A stretch of 64,000 nucleotides of DNA from Porphyrobacter sp. (GCA_016125555.1 WGLN01000005.1:1-64000); one strand, 5' to 3'; counted from the first letter of the stretch, positions 17,757-25,449 are shown. The notes: a model not told the origin generated them from the sequence alone. Numbers and translations: made by a program.

Positions 17757-17775
17757 AGGTAACCGATAAGGTAAC
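17757..17775 (+). repeat. Island repeat copy 4, AGGTAACCGATAAGGTAAC
   Basis: Same orientation as copy 1 and differing only in the spacer (GATA for GGCA). It lies just upstream of the integrase start and 128 bp inside attR, so it could be an arm-type site, an operator for int, or both. Confidence 0.6.
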
Positions 17776-17902
17776 GGAAACGGGGCCGGGAGAGACCCGC
17801 CGCTACCTCGAGCTACGGGAGATAGCGTGTAAATGGCTGTGTAGTCGAGGGTTTTCCGCCTCGGAGAGATGCGGCGAAACTCCGGGAGACCTAGGAGGCT
17901 AT

Positions 17903-17950
17903 CCTTGCCAAGGTTGGGGTCGAGGGTTCGAATCCCTTCGCCCGCTCCAG
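17903..17950 (+). repeat. attR core (48-bp tRNA-Gly 3' fragment)
   Basis: A perfect copy of 7131-7178. The tRNA 5' half is absent here, so this is a remnant and not a second tRNA. It marks the right end of the island, and chromosomal genes follow. Confidence 0.93.
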
Positions 17951-17984
17951 ATTTTCCGAACATCGCGAAAGCCGACCGGCGCCC

Positions 17985-18368
17985 TCACGCCGGGGCGAGC
18001 GCCACCCGTGCGACCGCCCAGATCCCGAAGCCCGCGCCGAACAGCACGAAGGCATTGAGCGCCACGATGCAGGCCGCCTGCGGGAAGGGGCTGTGGACGT
18101 AATCGTCGATCACCTCCTTCAGACCATACTTGGAATGCCAGAAGCTGAGGCCGATCAGCAGGATCATCATCAGCGCGTTCAGGGGATGGCGCAGCCATTC
18201 GCGCGCCGCCGCGTAGTTCACGTCGGGCAGCAGCAACATGAGCGAGACCAGCAGCCAGGCATAGAGCAGGATCAGCGCCAGCGAATTGAGCCGCACCGCG
18301 ATCCAGTCGCGCGCGCCGCCGCGCCCCTTGCCGACGATGTCCCGCTCGCCGCGCACCCTGTTTGCCAT
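17985..18368 (-). CDS. SdhD-like membrane anchor protein, stand-alone
   Basis: A 127-residue protein with three membrane helices (about 27-48, 64-80, 97-120). The second ends in SFWHSKYGLKEVIDDYVHS, matching the haem-ligand His and Asp-Tyr quinone site of the succinate dehydrogenase SdhD anchor. No sdhC, sdhA or sdhB lies nearby. It is therefore probably a paralogue rather than the respiratory subunit itself. A TGACCTATGT motif lies 61 bp upstream. It is convergent with tRNA-Gly. Confidence 0.7.
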   Translation of the reverse strand: MANRVRGERDIVGKGRGGARDWIAVRLNSLALILLYAWLLVSLMLLLPDVNYAAAREWLRHPLNALMMILLIGLSFWHSKYGLKEVIDDYVHSPFPQAACIVALNAFVLFGAGFGIWAVARVALAPA

Positions 18369-18428
18369 GAATTGCTCCCGCTCGTGTGTCTGTCCGAGAC
18401 CTAGCGCAGCGCCGCGCGCGGGCCATTC

Positions 18429-18438
18429 ACATAGGTCA
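18429..18438 (-). promoter_or_regulatory. TGACCTATGT motif upstream of sdhD-like gene
   Basis: Exact TGACCTATGT in the direction of the gene, 61 bp before its ATG. Exact copies also precede the genes at 19421, 40903 and 41027. Confidence 0.5.
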
Positions 18439-18453
18439 AGCGGAGCGGCCGGG

Positions 18454-18903
18454 TCAGGACGCGTTGCGGGGGATGATGCTGATTCCCGAATCGCTTTCGA
18501 GGATCGCGTGACGGATCTTCTCGAGCGTCTCGATCCCGTGCTGCGAACGTGCCGCGACGAGGATGTCGCCGACATCGACCCGCGCAAGGCGCAGGGCACG
18601 GTGATCCACCACCCCGTCGAGGATCAGGACGGTCGGCACGCCCTCGATCATGCGCGAAAGCCGCGGCGACCAGCGCTTGAGGTAGGAAAAGCCGATGTCG
18701 AGCATGATCAGCGTGACGATCAGCAGCGCCGCGTTGGTGATCGAGAAATCGTCGCCGAGCAGCGCCTGCTGCGTCGTCTCGGCGATGATCAGCATCAGAA
18801 CGAAATCGAAGGGCGTGGACTGTGCCAGGGTGCGCCGTCCCGAAAGGCGCATGATCACCAGAAGAACGAGGTAAACAGCTGCGCCGCGGATGATCGAATC
18901 CAT
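18454..18903 (-). CDS. DUF421 (YetF-like) membrane protein
   Basis: A 149-residue protein with two to three N-terminal membrane helices (VYLVLLVIMRLSGRRTLAQ, FDFVLMLIIAETTQQALLG) and a small cytosolic C-terminal domain. The RLSGRRT and FDFV segments are diagnostic of the DUF421 family. The function is not established. It starts inside the end of the upstream gene (49-bp overlap), so the two are an operon. Confidence 0.85.
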   Translation of the reverse strand: MDSIIRGAAVYLVLLVIMRLSGRRTLAQSTPFDFVLMLIIAETTQQALLGDDFSITNAALLIVTLIMLDIGFSYLKRWSPRLSRMIEGVPTVLILDGVVDHRALRLARVDVGDILVAARSQHGIETLEKIRHAILESDSGISIIPRNAS

Positions 18904-19421
18904 TGAGCGCCTGAGGGAAGGACGAGGAAGCGGATTGCCGCGGTCCGTCCTTCGACCGCGACGGCATGGCTGCGGTTGGGCCAAGCAGGACGTTTTGCGC
19001 GGATCGCGAAATGGGCGGTGCGCCGCGAGCCGGCCGGGCCAAGCACGAAGCGGTAGCGCTGGCCGCGGCCCAGAGCGGCGACCTCCTGCGGCTGCGGGGT
19101 CACCCCTTCGACAGTGAAGACATCGAGGAAACTTTCGGGCAACACCACGTCGGCCGCACCCGCCGCGAAACCGGACGGGAAATCGACGCGCAGTTCGTCG
19201 GCGGCTTGCCAGCGCGAGATGCGCGGATAGCTGACCTGCGCTTCGCCGCTGTGCGCCAGCCCATGCGCAAGCGGGCCGCCTGCCCCGCTCAGTCCGGTGA
19301 CGGCAGCGATCACCAGCACGAACATTGCCGCCCAGCCGAAGCGCTGGATCGTCCAGAAGCGTTCCTGAAAAGCGCGGTCGGTCTGCGTGGGCAGGGCTTG
19401 GATCTCTTGCGATGTCGGCAT
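18855..19421 (-). CDS. Single-helix membrane protein, unknown function
   Basis: A 188-residue protein with one membrane helix at about residues 28-48 and a beta-rich periplasmic remainder. No family is recognised. A good ribosome site (CCAGGAGGC) supports the ATG at 19421. The overlap with the DUF421 gene suggests the two products act together at the membrane. A TGACCTATGT motif lies 67 bp upstream. Confidence 0.65.
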   Translation of the reverse strand: MPTSQEIQALPTQTDRAFQERFWTIQRFGWAAMFVLVIAAVTGLSGAGGPLAHGLAHSGEAQVSYPRISRWQAADELRVDFPSGFAAGAADVVLPESFLDVFTVEGVTPQPQEVAALGRGQRYRFVLGPAGSRRTAHFAIRAKRPAWPNRSHAVAVEGRTAAIRFLVLPSGAQWIRSSAAQLFTSFFW

Positions 19422-19487
19422 GAATTGCCTCCTGGTGCCGGTTGCAGGCAAGCCGGAAGCCTGAGAGTGCGGCGCGGCGCTGCCACA

Positions 19488-19497
19488 ACATAGGTCA
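19488..19497 (-). promoter_or_regulatory. TGACCTATGT motif upstream of DUF421 operon
   Basis: Exact TGACCTATGT in the direction of the minus-strand operon, 67 bp before its first ATG. Confidence 0.5.
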
Positions 19498-19582
19498 AGG
19501 GTCCGCCGCAGGGACGTGCGAGGCCCGCGGGCGCACCACAGCCTCGCTTCGCCGTGCGGCGCGGTTTCGTCGGACGGTCTGC

Positions 19583-19607
19583 GGAACATTGCCCGCGCCG
19601 CGGGGTT
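19583..19607 (+). promoter_or_regulatory. EcfG-type promoter for the GlsB-like gene
   Basis: GGAAC, 16 bases, then GGTT, matching the general-stress EcfG promoter form (GGAAC-N16/17-cGTT). It lies 32 bp upstream of the start at 19639. An identical layout occurs at 20603. Confidence 0.55.
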
Positions 19608-19638
19608 CAGCCTGCCCTCTCAACAAGGAGACAGGTTC

Positions 19639-19908
19639 ATGACCCTCATTCTCGTCATCATTGTCGGCGGCATCCTCGGCTGGCTCGCCAGCAAGGTGAT
19701 GCGCACCGACGCCAGTCAGGGGATCTTCCTCAACATCGTCGTCGGCGTGGTCGGCGCATTGCTGGCCGGTTTTCTCGTGACGCCGCTGCTGGGCGCCGCA
19801 CCGATCACTTCGGGATCGTTCAGCATCGTCTCGCTGATCGTCTCCTTCATCGGAGCGCTGATCCTGCTGGCGATCGTCAACCTGTTCCGCCGCGGCTCGG
19901 TTCGCTGA
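19639..19908 (+). CDS. GlsB/YeaQ/YmgE family stress membrane protein
   Basis: An 89-residue protein with three hydrophobic helices. It starts MTLILVIIVGGILGWLASKV, the family signature, followed by the FLNIVVGVVGALLAG segment. Members are small inner-membrane proteins induced by stress, and their biochemical role is unknown. CAACAAGGAGACAG gives a good ribosome site. The EcfG-type promoter upstream and the convergent sigma factor gene suggest general-stress control. Confidence 0.9.
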   Translation: MTLILVIIVGGILGWLASKVMRTDASQGIFLNIVVGVVGALLAGFLVTPLLGAAPITSGSFSIVSLIVSFIGALILLAIVNLFRRGSVR

Positions 19909-19933
19909 GCCCGGCCGCCCGGGGGCGGGGTCT

Positions 19934-20488
19934 CTATGTTCCCGCCCCGCCTCCGGACCGGCTGACGCCCTGGGGGCCGTCCATGACCGCGCGGATCGCC
20001 GCGCGCCCGCGATTGAGCCGGCTCTTGACCGTGCCGATATTGCAATCGGCGGCCCTCGCGGCCTCCTCGTAGGAAAGCTCGGCGCCGGCCACCAGCAGCA
20101 GCATCTCGCGCTGCTTGTCGGGCAGTTGTTCGAGCGCGCGGCCGACATCCTCGACATGGAGCGGATATTCCTGGTCGGGCTCCTGCACGAGAATGCGCTC
20201 GGCGGCCTCGGGGTCCCAGGTGACCGAGCGGCCGTCCTTGCGGATGGTGGTGTAGAAGTGGTTGCGCAGGATCGTGAACATCCAGGCGCGCAGATTGCTG
20301 CCCGGCGTGAAGCTGTCGCGCGAGGACCAGGCGCGCATCAGCGCCTCCTGCACCAGATCGTCCGCGGATTCGCGGTGTCGGCACAACCCGCGCGCGAAGG
20401 CGCGCAGCGAAGGGAGCAGGGTCACCATGTGATCCTTGAAGGTTTCGAGGTCGTCCCCCGCGAGGGCGACAGAAGCTTGTTGCGACAT
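19934..20488 (-). CDS. ECF sigma factor, EcfG (ECF15)-like
   Basis: A 184-residue sigma factor with region 2 (CRHRESADDLVQEALMRAW, then NLRAWMFTILRNHFYTTIR) and region 4 (LEQLPDKQREMLLLVAGAELSYEEAA with IGTVKSRLNRGR). It most resembles EcfG, the general-stress sigma of alphaproteobacteria. No NepR anti-sigma or PhyR gene is adjacent, so this may be a secondary EcfG paralogue. I chose the ATG at 20488 because AAGGGA lies upstream. Confidence 0.85.
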   Translation of the reverse strand: MSQQASVALAGDDLETFKDHMVTLLPSLRAFARGLCRHRESADDLVQEALMRAWSSRDSFTPGSNLRAWMFTILRNHFYTTIRKDGRSVTWDPEAAERILVQEPDQEYPLHVEDVGRALEQLPDKQREMLLLVAGAELSYEEAARAADCNIGTVKSRLNRGRAAIRAVMDGPQGVSRSGGGAGT

Positions 20489-20602
20489 GCGTTGTTCCCT
20501 TTTCATTGCCCCCGTTCATCGCCGATCCGGCGGTCCGGGACACTAAACCGTGAGGGTAATTGGCATCTTGGCCTGCGCCGCCGGAGAGCGCGGGGGAGCG
20601 AT

Positions 20603-20627
20603 GGAACAAGCGCGCTCCTGCGCGGTT
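20603..20627 (+). promoter_or_regulatory. EcfG-type promoter for the 72-aa gene
   Basis: GGAAC, 16 bases, GGTT, the same spacing as at 19583. It ends 30 bp before the ATG at 20657. Confidence 0.55.
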
Positions 20628-20656
20628 GGCCCGGCCCCTCAAGGAAAGGACTGCAC

Positions 20657-20875
20657 ATGCTCAGGAAAATCATCGGTGCCGCGCTCGGCGCGAAGCTGGC
20701 CGGACAGGCCCCGGCCAAAGGCGGCGCGGCGGGCGCATTGGCGGCGAGCGCGCTGCCCTTCGTGCTGTCCCGCGTGGCACTGCCGGGGCTGGCCGCGATC
20801 GGCGTCGGCGCCTTCGTGCTCGGCCGCTACCGCGACCGTCGCAAGGCCGGCGGGGACTCGGCCTCGGAGGGATAA
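20657..20875 (+). CDS. Small Ala/Gly-rich membrane protein
   Basis: A 72-residue protein with one or two hydrophobic segments rich in Ala, Gly and Leu (about 30-58) and a basic tail (RYRDRRKAGG). No family function is known. AAGGAAAGGA precedes the ATG. Its EcfG-type promoter suggests stress induction. Confidence 0.7.
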   Translation: MLRKIIGAALGAKLAGQAPAKGGAAGALAASALPFVLSRVALPGLAAIGVGAFVLGRYRDRRKAGGDSASEG

Positions 20876-20885
20876 TCCCGGTGTT

Positions 20886-20895
20886 TGGCCTATGT
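20886..20895 (+). promoter_or_regulatory. TGACCTATGT-like motif (TGGCCTATGT)
   Basis: One mismatch from the exact motif, in the direction of the DUF4142 gene and 76 bp before its ATG. Confidence 0.4.
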
Positions 20896-20970
20896 GAATT
20901 CGCCCGAGCGCCGTGCGGCCTAGGCGCCGAAGGCCCTGCCCCTCAAGGGGCTTCACGGAAAGGACCAACC

Positions 20971-21576
20971 ATGCGCATCGCCCTGCTCGTCGCTTCCACC
21001 CTCATCGTCACCGCCTGCGACAACCGCGCCGACGACACCGCCACCGCGCCCGCCGACACGATGGCGGCCGACCAGACCGCCGCCGACCGCATGTCGGTCG
21101 AGGCGCCGGACACCGCGCAGGCCTATGTCGAGCGCGCCGCCATTTCGGACATGTACGAGATCGAGGCCGGGAAGCTGGCCCTCGACAAGGCGGCCTCGCC
21201 CGAGACCCGCGATTTCGCGCAGATGATGATCGACGATCACACCGCCACCACCCGCGACCTCAAGGATGCGCTGGGACAGATGGGCGACACCGCGATCGTC
21301 GTGCCCGCCACGCTCGACAACGCGCATCGCGAGATGATCGACCAACTGCAGGCGATGGAGGGCGAGGGCTTCGACCGCGCCTATCGCGACCAGCAGGTCA
21401 CCGCCCACCACAAGGCGCTGGCGCTCCACCAGACCTATGCCGAGCGCGGCGACAAACCCGAGCTGCAGGCCTTCGCCAAGAACGCCGTGCCGGTGATCGA
21501 GAAGCACCTGAAGGCGCTCAGCGAGGATCTCGGCGCGGCCGACGCGGGCAGCGCAATGACGCCCGCCGCGCGCTGA
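20971..21576 (+). CDS. DUF4142 lipoprotein
   Basis: A 201-residue protein with a short signal peptide and a lipobox-like ITVTAC-type end (LIVTACDNR). A ferritin-like helical DUF4142 domain follows (YVERAAISDMYEIEAGKLAL, FAQMMIDDHTATT, HKALALHQ). The domain is common in stress-linked periplasmic proteins of unknown activity. CGGAAAGGACC supports the ATG. It lies among stress genes. Confidence 0.85.
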   Translation: MRIALLVASTLIVTACDNRADDTATAPADTMAADQTAADRMSVEAPDTAQAYVERAAISDMYEIEAGKLALDKAASPETRDFAQMMIDDHTATTRDLKDALGQMGDTAIVVPATLDNAHREMIDQLQAMEGEGFDRAYRDQQVTAHHKALALHQTYAERGDKPELQAFAKNAVPVIEKHLKALSEDLGAADAGSAMTPAAR

Positions 21577-21736
21577 GGTTTCCGGCGTCCAGCGCGCCCA
21601 ACCGCAGGGCTGCTGCGGTCGGCGCGCCCCCTTCTAACGCCGTTTAGCAAGGCAGGACATGGCCCCTTGCGCCGAGCCGGATAGGGTATCCGGGAACTGC
21701 TCGCCGCGCGAGCCAAGCCCATGAGGAGCCTCAACA

Positions 21737-22267
21737 ATGTCCATTCTCGACCGCCTCGCATCCGCCATCGCCCCGACCGCTTCGGAGGAAGACCGCGCCG
21801 AGGCGCGCGGCAATCTCGAACGGCTTGCCGAGGGCCAGCTGTTCGCCGAGGACATCCTGCGTCAGCACAAGCAGATCGAACAACTTTTCGCCGAAGCGCG
21901 CAGCGCCTCGGGCGCGGCAGCCCAGGGCGTGGTGACGCGGCTGGCCCTGCTGCTCAACGGCCACTCGATGGCCGAGGAGGCGACGGTCTATCCCGAAATC
22001 TCCGAGCACAGCGGCAAGACTCACGCCGGGATGGGTTACGAAGAGCACGCGATGACCAAGGTCCAGCTCGCCGAGCTGCAGAAGCTCCAGCCCGGCAGCA
22101 AGGACTGGAACGAGAAGCTCGACCATATCGAGAGCGCGGTGCAGCAGCACGTCTACCAGGAAGAGAGCAGCTGGCTGCCCGACCTGATCCGCAATGCCCC
22201 GCTCGAGGCACGCCAGCGCATGAGCGTCGAGTTCCGCGACTATTTCGAGCGGTTCGACCGCGGCTGA
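21737..22267 (+). CDS. Hemerythrin-like domain protein
   Basis: A 176-residue four-helix protein with the hemerythrin HHE pattern of His and Glu residues: ILRQHKQIEQLF, LLNGHSMAEEATVYPEI, YEEHAMTKVQL and VQQHVYQEESSWLPDL. It could bind a di-iron centre and sense or store oxygen or nitric oxide, but the ligand is not shown by sequence. GAGGAG lies upstream of the ATG. It is followed by two inverted repeats. Confidence 0.85.
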   Translation: MSILDRLASAIAPTASEEDRAEARGNLERLAEGQLFAEDILRQHKQIEQLFAEARSASGAAAQGVVTRLALLLNGHSMAEEATVYPEISEHSGKTHAGMGYEEHAMTKVQLAELQKLQPGSKDWNEKLDHIESAVQQHVYQEESSWLPDLIRNAPLEARQRMSVEFRDYFERFDRG

Positions 22268-22311
22268 TTCCCCGCCCGATCGGATCGCGACCCATCCGAT
22301 CGGCGCCGGGC

Positions 22312-22382
22312 AGCGCCCGCAAGCCGGCCGAAGGTGCCCCCCCGAGCCCCCTGCTCGCACCCTTCGGCCGCTTGCGGGCGCT
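22312..22382 (+). terminator. Long stem-loop after hemerythrin gene
   Basis: AGCGCCCGCAAGC at 22312 pairs with GCTTGCGGGCGCT ending at 22382, and the pairing continues inward through GGCCGAAGG/CCTTCGGCC, giving about 25 base pairs with small bulges. There is no T-run, so it may be a Rho-independent-like stabiliser rather than a true terminator. Confidence 0.45.
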
Positions 22383-22432
22383 TTCGCATCTGCGCTCCGC
22401 CGGAAAAGCCTCGCGCCCGCGGGGCGGCGCAC

Positions 22433-22462
22433 AAAAAAATCCCCGCCCATCGCTGGGCGGGG
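22433..22462 (-). terminator. Intrinsic terminator for the Zn-dehydrogenase operon
   Basis: A perfect 9-bp stem (CCCCGCCCA/TGGGCGGGG, loop TCGC) is followed on the minus strand by seven T residues. It lies about 195 bp past the minus-strand dehydrogenase gene. Confidence 0.8.
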
Positions 22463-22656
22463 AAGTGCGGGGCAATCGCCAGACAGGCGCGAGGTGCGCC
22501 CGGGGTCCTGGCATCTCCTGTTCCCAGAAAGAATCGGGGGCCTTCTGGAGCCCCAGATGTGCCGGATCGCCGCAAGAGCGACTTTAACCTGGTTTGGCGC
22601 CGCGCATTTTGGTGAATCTTTCCTGAATCCGTCCAGCGACGCGGCGCAGCTATGGC

Positions 22657-23856
22657 TCAGCCCGCGGCGGTGGGGTGCGCGTCCATGCCCGGCTTGAGCA
22701 CCACCTTCGTCCAGCTGTCCTGCCGCTCCTTGAAGCACTTGTAGCCGTGCGCGGCCTCCTCGAGAGGGAGGCGATGGCTGATCAGGAAGGTGGTATCGAG
22801 CGCGCCCTCCTCGATCTTCTGGAGAAGCGGCTCGAGATAGCGCTGGACGTGGGTCTGCCCGGTGCGGATCTGCAGGCCCTTCTCCATCAGCGCGCCCAGC
22901 GGGAACTTGTCGGTCATGCCGCCATAGACCCCGGGGATCGACACCCGCCCGCCGGGACGCACCGCGAGGATCGCCTGTTTCAGCGCGCTCGCCCGGTCGG
23001 CGCCGACGCCGACCTTCTGCTTGGCGATGTCGATCATGTTGTCGATGGCAAAGCCGTGCGCCTCCATCCCGACCGCGTCGATCACCGCGTCGCAGCCGAT
23101 ACCGCCCGACATCTCCATCAGTGCCTCGCGCACGTCGGTGTGGCGGAAATCCACCGTCTCCGCGCCGAGCGACCGCGCGAGCGCAAGGCGCTGCGGGTAG
23201 TGGTCGATCGCAATCACCCGCGCCGCGCCCATCGCCAGCGCCGACTGGATCGCGAACAGCCCGACCGGCCCGCAGCCCCACACCGCGACCGTGTCGTCGG
23301 GCTGGATCTCGGCATTCTCGGCCGCCATCCACCCGGTCGGCAGGATGTCGGACAGGAACAGCACCGTGTCGTCGTCGAGATGGTCGGGGACCACGATCGG
23401 ACCGACATCGGAGAAGGGCACGCGGACATATTCCGCCTGCCCGCCCGAATAGCCGCCGGTGAGGTGCGAATAGCCGAAAATGCCGGCCATGGGGTGGCCG
23501 TAGAGCGTCTCGGTCATGTCCTGCTTGGGCACCGGGTTCGAGTTCTCGCAGGCGCTGTACTGCGCGATGTGGCAGTGAAAGCAGCCGCCGCAGCTGATCG
23601 TGAAGGGCACCACCACGCGCTGCCCCTTCTCAAGGGTGCTGCCGGAGCCGGTCTCGACCACCTCGCCCATGAATTCATGGCCGAGAATGTCGCCCGGCTT
23701 CATCGCCGGGATCACCCCGTCGTAAAGGTGCAGGTCGCTGCCGCAGATCGCGGTCGAGGTGACCTTGATGATCGCGTCGCGCGGGTTGACGATTTCGGGG
23801 TCGGCGACGGTGTCGACCCGCACGTCGTGGGTTCCATGCCAGGTGAGCGCGCGCAT
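22657..23856 (-). CDS. Zinc-dependent alcohol dehydrogenase (FdhA-like)
   Basis: A 399-residue medium-chain dehydrogenase. Catalytic-zinc ligands are seen as AICGSDLH and LGHEFMGEV, structural-zinc cysteines as [17 protein letters not shown], and the NAD fold as VWGCGPVG. It resembles the glutathione-independent formaldehyde dehydrogenase-like branch, and the substrate is not fixed by sequence. Its ATG overlaps the stop of the SRPBCC gene by one base (TGATG). A terminator follows. Confidence 0.85.
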   Translation of the reverse strand: MRALTWHGTHDVRVDTVADPEIVNPRDAIIKVTSTAICGSDLHLYDGVIPAMKPGDILGHEFMGEVVETGSGSTLEKGQRVVVPFTISCGGCFHCHIAQYSACENSNPVPKQDMTETLYGHPMAGIFGYSHLTGGYSGGQAEYVRVPFSDVGPIVVPDHLDDDTVLFLSDILPTGWMAAENAEIQPDDTVAVWGCGPVGLFAIQSALAMGAARVIAIDHYPQRLALARSLGAETVDFRHTDVREALMEMSGGIGCDAVIDAVGMEAHGFAIDNMIDIAKQKVGVGADRASALKQAILAVRPGGRVSIPGVYGGMTDKFPLGALMEKGLQIRTGQTHVQRYLEPLLQKIEEGALDTTFLISHRLPLEEAAHGYKCFKERQDSWTKVVLKPGMDAHPTAAG

Positions 23857-24536
23857 CAGGTCATCTCCTCGTTCGGGGTGGGACGCTCCGCGCGGTCGGC
23901 GGCAGCCTCGTTCTCGCGGCGGCGCACCGAGGTGGCGATCTCGCCGGTCTCCATCAGCATCTTGAAGCGCTTGAGATCGTGGCGCGCCTGCAGCTCGGGC
24001 GACTTGCCCGAAAGCTTGGCGACCACCTTGCTGGCGATGCCGCCCCGCGGGTGCCAGGCGATGATCAGCCCGACCCGCGTGCCGCGCTCGCCGGGAGCGT
24101 CCTCGAAGGTCACGCGGCCCTCGGTGTCGAGATCGGAATCTTGGGTCGAGCGCCACGCGATCAGTTCGTTCTCGATCTCGCGCGCGATGGTCGTCTCCAC
24201 CGCCAGGGTCTTACCGGCGGGAGCCTTGAGGTACCAGGTGTTGCGTGCGGGGTCGTCCGGGTGAGGCGCGACCTTCTCGAGATTGGCCATGAAGTCCGGG
24301 AGATTGGCGAAATCGCGCCAGGTGCGGAACAACTCCTCGCGCGGACGGCGGATCGTGACCGTGCGTCCGACAACGTCGTAATGCCCGAAAGACCGCCGCG
24401 CGGTGTAGCCCGGCGCGGTGTCGGAGCCCTTGCGGTGGCGATTGGCGGCGAGCGCATAGCCGAGCGCCGGGAGGGCGACGAGGCCGATCCCGACGGCGGC
24501 GATGGCGGGCGCGCGGCTGCGCGAATGGCGGTGCAT
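23856..24536 (-). CDS. SRPBCC (cyclase/dehydrase-like) membrane protein
   Basis: A 226-residue protein with a short N-terminal hydrophobic helix (about 12-32) and an SRPBCC lipid-binding-type domain. Markers are [28 protein letters not shown] and [15 protein letters not shown]. It is often paired with the Zn-dehydrogenase downstream in related bacteria, and here the two are coupled by a TGATG overlap. The ligand is unknown. Confidence 0.8.
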   Translation of the reverse strand: MHRHSRSRAPAIAAVGIGLVALPALGYALAANRHRKGSDTAPGYTARRSFGHYDVVGRTVTIRRPREELFRTWRDFANLPDFMANLEKVAPHPDDPARNTWYLKAPAGKTLAVETTIAREIENELIAWRSTQDSDLDTEGRVTFEDAPGERGTRVGLIIAWHPRGGIASKVVAKLSGKSPELQARHDLKRFKMLMETGEIATSVRRRENEAAADRAERPTPNEEMT

Positions 24537-24621
24537 GAATGTCTCCCCGGCAAGATTGCGGCGCGCTGGGCGCGCAGATGGTGTGGCGGCGGGCAGGGGC
24601 GCGTGCCCGCCGCCACGTCGG

Positions 24622-25449
24622 TCAGCTCGAGGAGGAGCCGGACTTGCCGGAACCGCCCGAGCTGGTCGATCTGCTGGAGCTACCCGAGCTTCCCGAGCTT
24701 GCTGTCCGGCCGGAGCTACCCGAGGAGGAGCTGTCGGAGTCGCGGTTCGCGCGCCATTCGTCGAACTTGCTGTCGAACTCGTCCTGCTGGCTCTGGCGGT
24801 ACTCGCGGTAGTCGTTGTCGAACTGTTCCATCTGGCGCTGGCGCCAGTTCTGGTAGTTCGGGTCGTGGTGGTGGCCCTGGTGGCTCTGCTGGCCGCCATC
24901 GCCCTGCTGGCCCTGCTGGCCGCGGCCATAGTCGTGGCCGGTGCCGAAGCCGTAATCGCCTTGGCCGCGGCCGCCTTGGCGGCTCACGCCCTCGTAGCCG
25001 CTCTGTCCGCCGCCGTAACCACCCTGGCCACCATAATTGCCCTGGTTGCCGTAGCCCTGACCGCCGTAGCCGCCCTGGCCGCCGTAGCTTTGGCCGGACT
25101 GACCATAGCCGCCGCCCTGACCGCCGTAGCTCTGTCCGCTCTGGCCGCCGTAGTTCTGGCCATAGCCGCCACCTTGGCCGCCGTAGTTCTGGCCACCTTG
25201 GTCGTAGCCGCCCTGACTGCCCTGGCCGTAGTTGCTCTGGCCGCCGTAGCCGCTGCCCTGGCCGTAGCTGGCCTGCTCGTGGCCCCCGCCTTGGCGATAC
25301 TGGCCCTCGTTCTGACCATACTGGCCCTGCCCGCCGTGGCGGCCCTGATCCCAGCCGCCCTGCCGGTCGCGGTTCCCGCCGCCCTGCATCTGCTGGTCGC
25401 GACCGCCGTCTCGATGGCCTTGTCGATCCTGTTCGTGTTCGTGTGCCAT
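24622..25449 (-). CDS. Gly/Gln/Tyr-rich low-complexity protein
   Basis: A 275-residue protein with no globular core for most of its length. Residues about 20-180 are near-repeats of GGQ, GYGQ, SYGGQ and NYGGQ. A charged helical part follows (NWRQRQMEQFDNDYREYR and DEFDSKFDEWRAN), then a Ser/Gly tail. Composition resembles the prion-like domains of FUS/EWS proteins. No signal peptide is seen. Phase separation or a desiccation role is possible but unproven. It precedes the SRPBCC-dehydrogenase pair. Confidence 0.75.
   Translation of the reverse strand: MAHEHEQDRQGHRDGGRDQQMQGGGNRDRQGGWDQGRHGGQGQYGQNEGQYRQGGGHEQASYGQGSGYGGQSNYGQGSQGGYDQGGQNYGGQGGGYGQNYGGQSGQSYGGQGGGYGQSGQSYGGQGGYGGQGYGNQGNYGGQGGYGGGQSGYEGVSRQGGRGQGDYGFGTGHDYGRGQQGQQGDGGQQSHQGHHHDPNYQNWRQRQMEQFDNDYREYRQSQQDEFDSKFDEWRANRDSDSSSSGSSGRTASSGSSGSSSRSTSSGGSGKSGSSSS

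Larger units (their letters stand above)
7131..17950. mobile_element. tRNA-Gly-inserted phage-satellite-like island with R-M cargo
   Basis: The boundaries are a perfect 48-bp direct repeat of the tRNA 3' end (7131-7178 and 17903-17950). The island carries a tyrosine integrase beside the right end, an AlpA-like regulator, a primase-helicase, iteron-like repeats, a probable small terminase and small unknown genes, nearly all on the minus strand. A PvuII-like restriction system lies at the left end. No capsid, tail, portal or large terminase gene is seen. The layout fits a P4/PICI-type satellite. A decayed prophage or a plain integrative element are alternatives. Confidence 0.8.
22268..22656. 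other. 389-bp intergenic region with several hairpins
   Basis: No gene is seen. It holds CCGATCGGA and TCCGATCGG as a perfect inverted repeat (22277-22303), a long stem at 22312-22382, and an intrinsic terminator for the minus strand at 22433-22462. Confidence 0.7.

Noticed and set aside
17903-17950. Second tRNA-Gly
   Set aside because: Only the 3' part is present; the D-arm and acceptor 5' strand are missing. It is the attR remnant.
24900-25400. CRISPR array or tandem DNA repeat
   Set aside because: The periodic pattern of CCGCCGTAG-like units lies inside a reading frame coding for Gly/Gln/Tyr repeats, with irregular spacing and no unique spacers.
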